The position numbers were made by a program, and so were the translations under genes. Below are positions 62,901 to 64,000 of a DNA stretch of 64,000 nt, one piece after another (positions within the stretch are counted from its first letter, which is position 1; each line of letters starts with the position of its first letter). The notes under the pieces were generated by a model that did not search any database, was not told the origin of the DNA, and saw only the letters and a program-made list of their open reading frames with translations. This DNA comes from Mangifera indica (taxonomy: Eukaryota; Streptophyta; Magnoliopsida; Sapindales; Anacardiaceae), in NCBI RefSeq assembly GCF_011075055.1, contig NC_058147.1, positions 5,766,001 through 5,830,000 of the forward strand. Reading direction: 5' to 3'.

Positions 62901-63861
62901 GGGGCAGCCCTCAATGCTGTAATGGTGTTTCAACAAATTTAAGTATACTCTGTATGAAAGTTACTCCGGAAGCAGTATTAAAATTTTTGTTTGATTTGCT
63001 TGCTGTTGCTGTTATTTTACCTGATGTAGGCTATTGTCAGTATGTTTCCTTTGCTTCTGAGAGGTTCTGAAGAGAAGTTCCTAAAGTTGCTAAAGGGGAA
63101 TGACATGGTTAATGATAAGCTGATCGAAGTTTTGGCAAAAGCCGGCTCTCATATTTCTCTCAAATTTAGGTAAAATTCTGGAGCCTTCTTTGTATTGTTT
63201 GTGGCACTTATTTTGTTAGAATGGTATACCGTGAAGTCTGACTATGAAGGAACTTAGTTGTATATGCTTTTTCTTCTAAATATTTTTGTTTAAGCCAAGG
63301 CTTGAATGGATGCTCAAATCTGGACTTCCATTTTAGTTATTTATTTTTTCATCTTCTGAGAAGTATTTATCTTTTTAATTTGTAATAAGAGTTTATCATA
63401 CTGCTATTTTCCTTCTTGGTTCATTTTTTAGCAACCAAAATTATTGGGGAATAGGTTTCAGTGACACTTTTTCAGTACACTTAACCTGCTCCCATCCCTT
63501 GAATGCCTACCGGGAGGCAGGATTCAATTCCACTTCCTTGATATGACATTAAGAATCTTTTAATTTCTAAGTTATAGATGAAGTTTTGAATGATCACATG
63601 TGTTTTTATTATGTTTCTTTTAGGGGAACCTTTTTCACATTTTGTTTCCTTGAAGCTCATTTTGGTTTTGGTTTTATTTTTTTACAAGGCTCTTATTTAC
63701 TGTATGATTGAACATCTCTTTTGTTTCTGTGTAGTGACATTTACCCTTTGTTGGAGGGATTGTGTCTTGAGGGAACTCGAGTGCAGTCCAAATCTGCTGT
63801 TTCTGCAATTTCTTCATTAAGTGGCACTTCTCAGCAACTTGTTTTCTCAAACTTATGCAAG
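56993..63861 (+). CDS. PDS5: Sister-chromatid cohesion protein PDS5 homologue, 5' part
   Basis: Fourteen exons in one frame: 56993-57088, 57714-57947, 58069-58250, 58695-58815, 59051-59272, 59434-59650, 59738-59880, 59975-60132, 60210-60356, 60428-60476, 60876-61064, 61502-61675, 63030-63169, 63735-63861; 733 residues, and the gene continues past the right edge. Typical PDS5 HEAT-repeat blocks are present: [106 protein letters not shown], and later [23 protein letters not shown]5 binds cohesin through SCC1 and regulates its loading, acetylation and release by WAPL in the nucleus. From memory, At1g77600 and At5g47690 are the long Arabidopsis homologues. Intron 12 (1.35 kb) contains an antisense copia remnant. 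The frame is clean throughout. Confidence 0.95.
61935..62680 (-). mobile_element. Degenerate, internally deleted Ty1/copia fragment in PDS5 intron 12
   Basis: Read on the minus strand from about 62670 down, short copia-type polyprotein segments appear in the expected order: [15 protein letters not shown], then [20 protein letters not shown] (the block just before reverse transcriptase), then [21 protein letters not shown] (RNase H region), and finally [20 protein letters not shown] (polyprotein C terminus). Stops and frame changes interrupt it, and the reverse transcriptase core between the second and third blocks is missing. No pair of LTRs was found; 62690-62780 may be leftover LTR or leader. 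It is antisense to the host gene and dead. Confidence 0.75.
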
Positions 63862-64000
63862 GTGTACTATTCTCAACTTTGAATTAATTGCTGCTGTATG
63901 CAATTCTATCTATATATTTTCCACTCTGCTCATAAAATCTCAATGCTTTACACTTCTATTTAATATGTTTTGCTTAGTGTTGATTTGGCTGTACCATTGC

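Noticed and set aside
1..64000. CRISPR arrays, operons, organellar insertions, tRNA or rRNA genes
   Set aside because: None was seen. The DNA is eukaryotic nuclear, and no regular spacer array or recognisable RNA gene appeared on reading, though no covariance search could be run.

Overview
The window is nuclear DNA from a flowering plant, almost certainly a eudicot. The genes have many short exons with GT-AG introns rich in T and A, the intergenic DNA is very AT-rich and full of small transposon remnants, and every recognisable protein belongs to a plant nuclear family. No species can be named from the sequence alone.

I rebuilt nine protein-coding genes exon by exon. In order they are: (1) a DEK-C / CHZ-type chromatin protein on the minus strand, running off the left edge; (2) a conserved 267-residue protein of unknown function on the plus strand, divergent from gene 1; (3) TFB4, the p34 subunit of TFIIH (minus, 11 exons); (4) a GPI-anchored LysM receptor of the LYM1/LYM3 type (minus, 5 exons); (5) a large ATAD5/ELG1-like AAA ATPase (plus, 15 exons); (6) a small universal-stress-protein-domain gene (plus, 3 exons); (7) the diflavin reductase ATR3/Tah18 (plus, 12 exons); (8) a triose-phosphate-translocator-like nucleotide-sugar transporter (minus, 5 exons); (9) a PDS5 cohesin cofactor (plus, first 14 exons, running off the right edge).

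Splice phases fit throughout, with two exceptions. Gene 1 has one break in its reading frame and gene 5 has two. All three look like small indels in short runs, either real or assembly errors. Two introns, the first of gene 5 and the ninth of gene 7, appear to use GC-AG borders.

The gene-poor stretches (14.4-20.3, 27.8-32.4, 33.6-37.1 and 47.5-57.0 kb) hold non-autonomous DNA transposons. One is a 729-bp Mutator-like element with a 9-bp target duplication, one is a related element of about 0.7 kb, and one is a 0.78-kb element with long terminal inverted repeats around a GTGCGTG-type minisatellite. There is also a degenerate 42-48 bp tandem repeat, a trace of a plant transposon protein, and a rearranged Ty1/copia fragment antisense inside PDS5 intron 12.

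The genes do not form a pathway or operon. Several serve chromosome biology (DEK-like, TFIIH p34, ATAD5/ELG1, PDS5). ATAD5 and PDS5 each have an E2F-like GGCGGGA site upstream, in keeping with S-phase expression. From memory, homologues of genes 4, 5, 8 and 9 are neighbours in Arabidopsis (At1g77600-77630), and homologues of genes 1, 2 and 6 are neighbours at another locus (At1g44760-44780). The window may therefore preserve an ancestral order that Arabidopsis split after genome duplication. I found no convincing undescribed molecular system.
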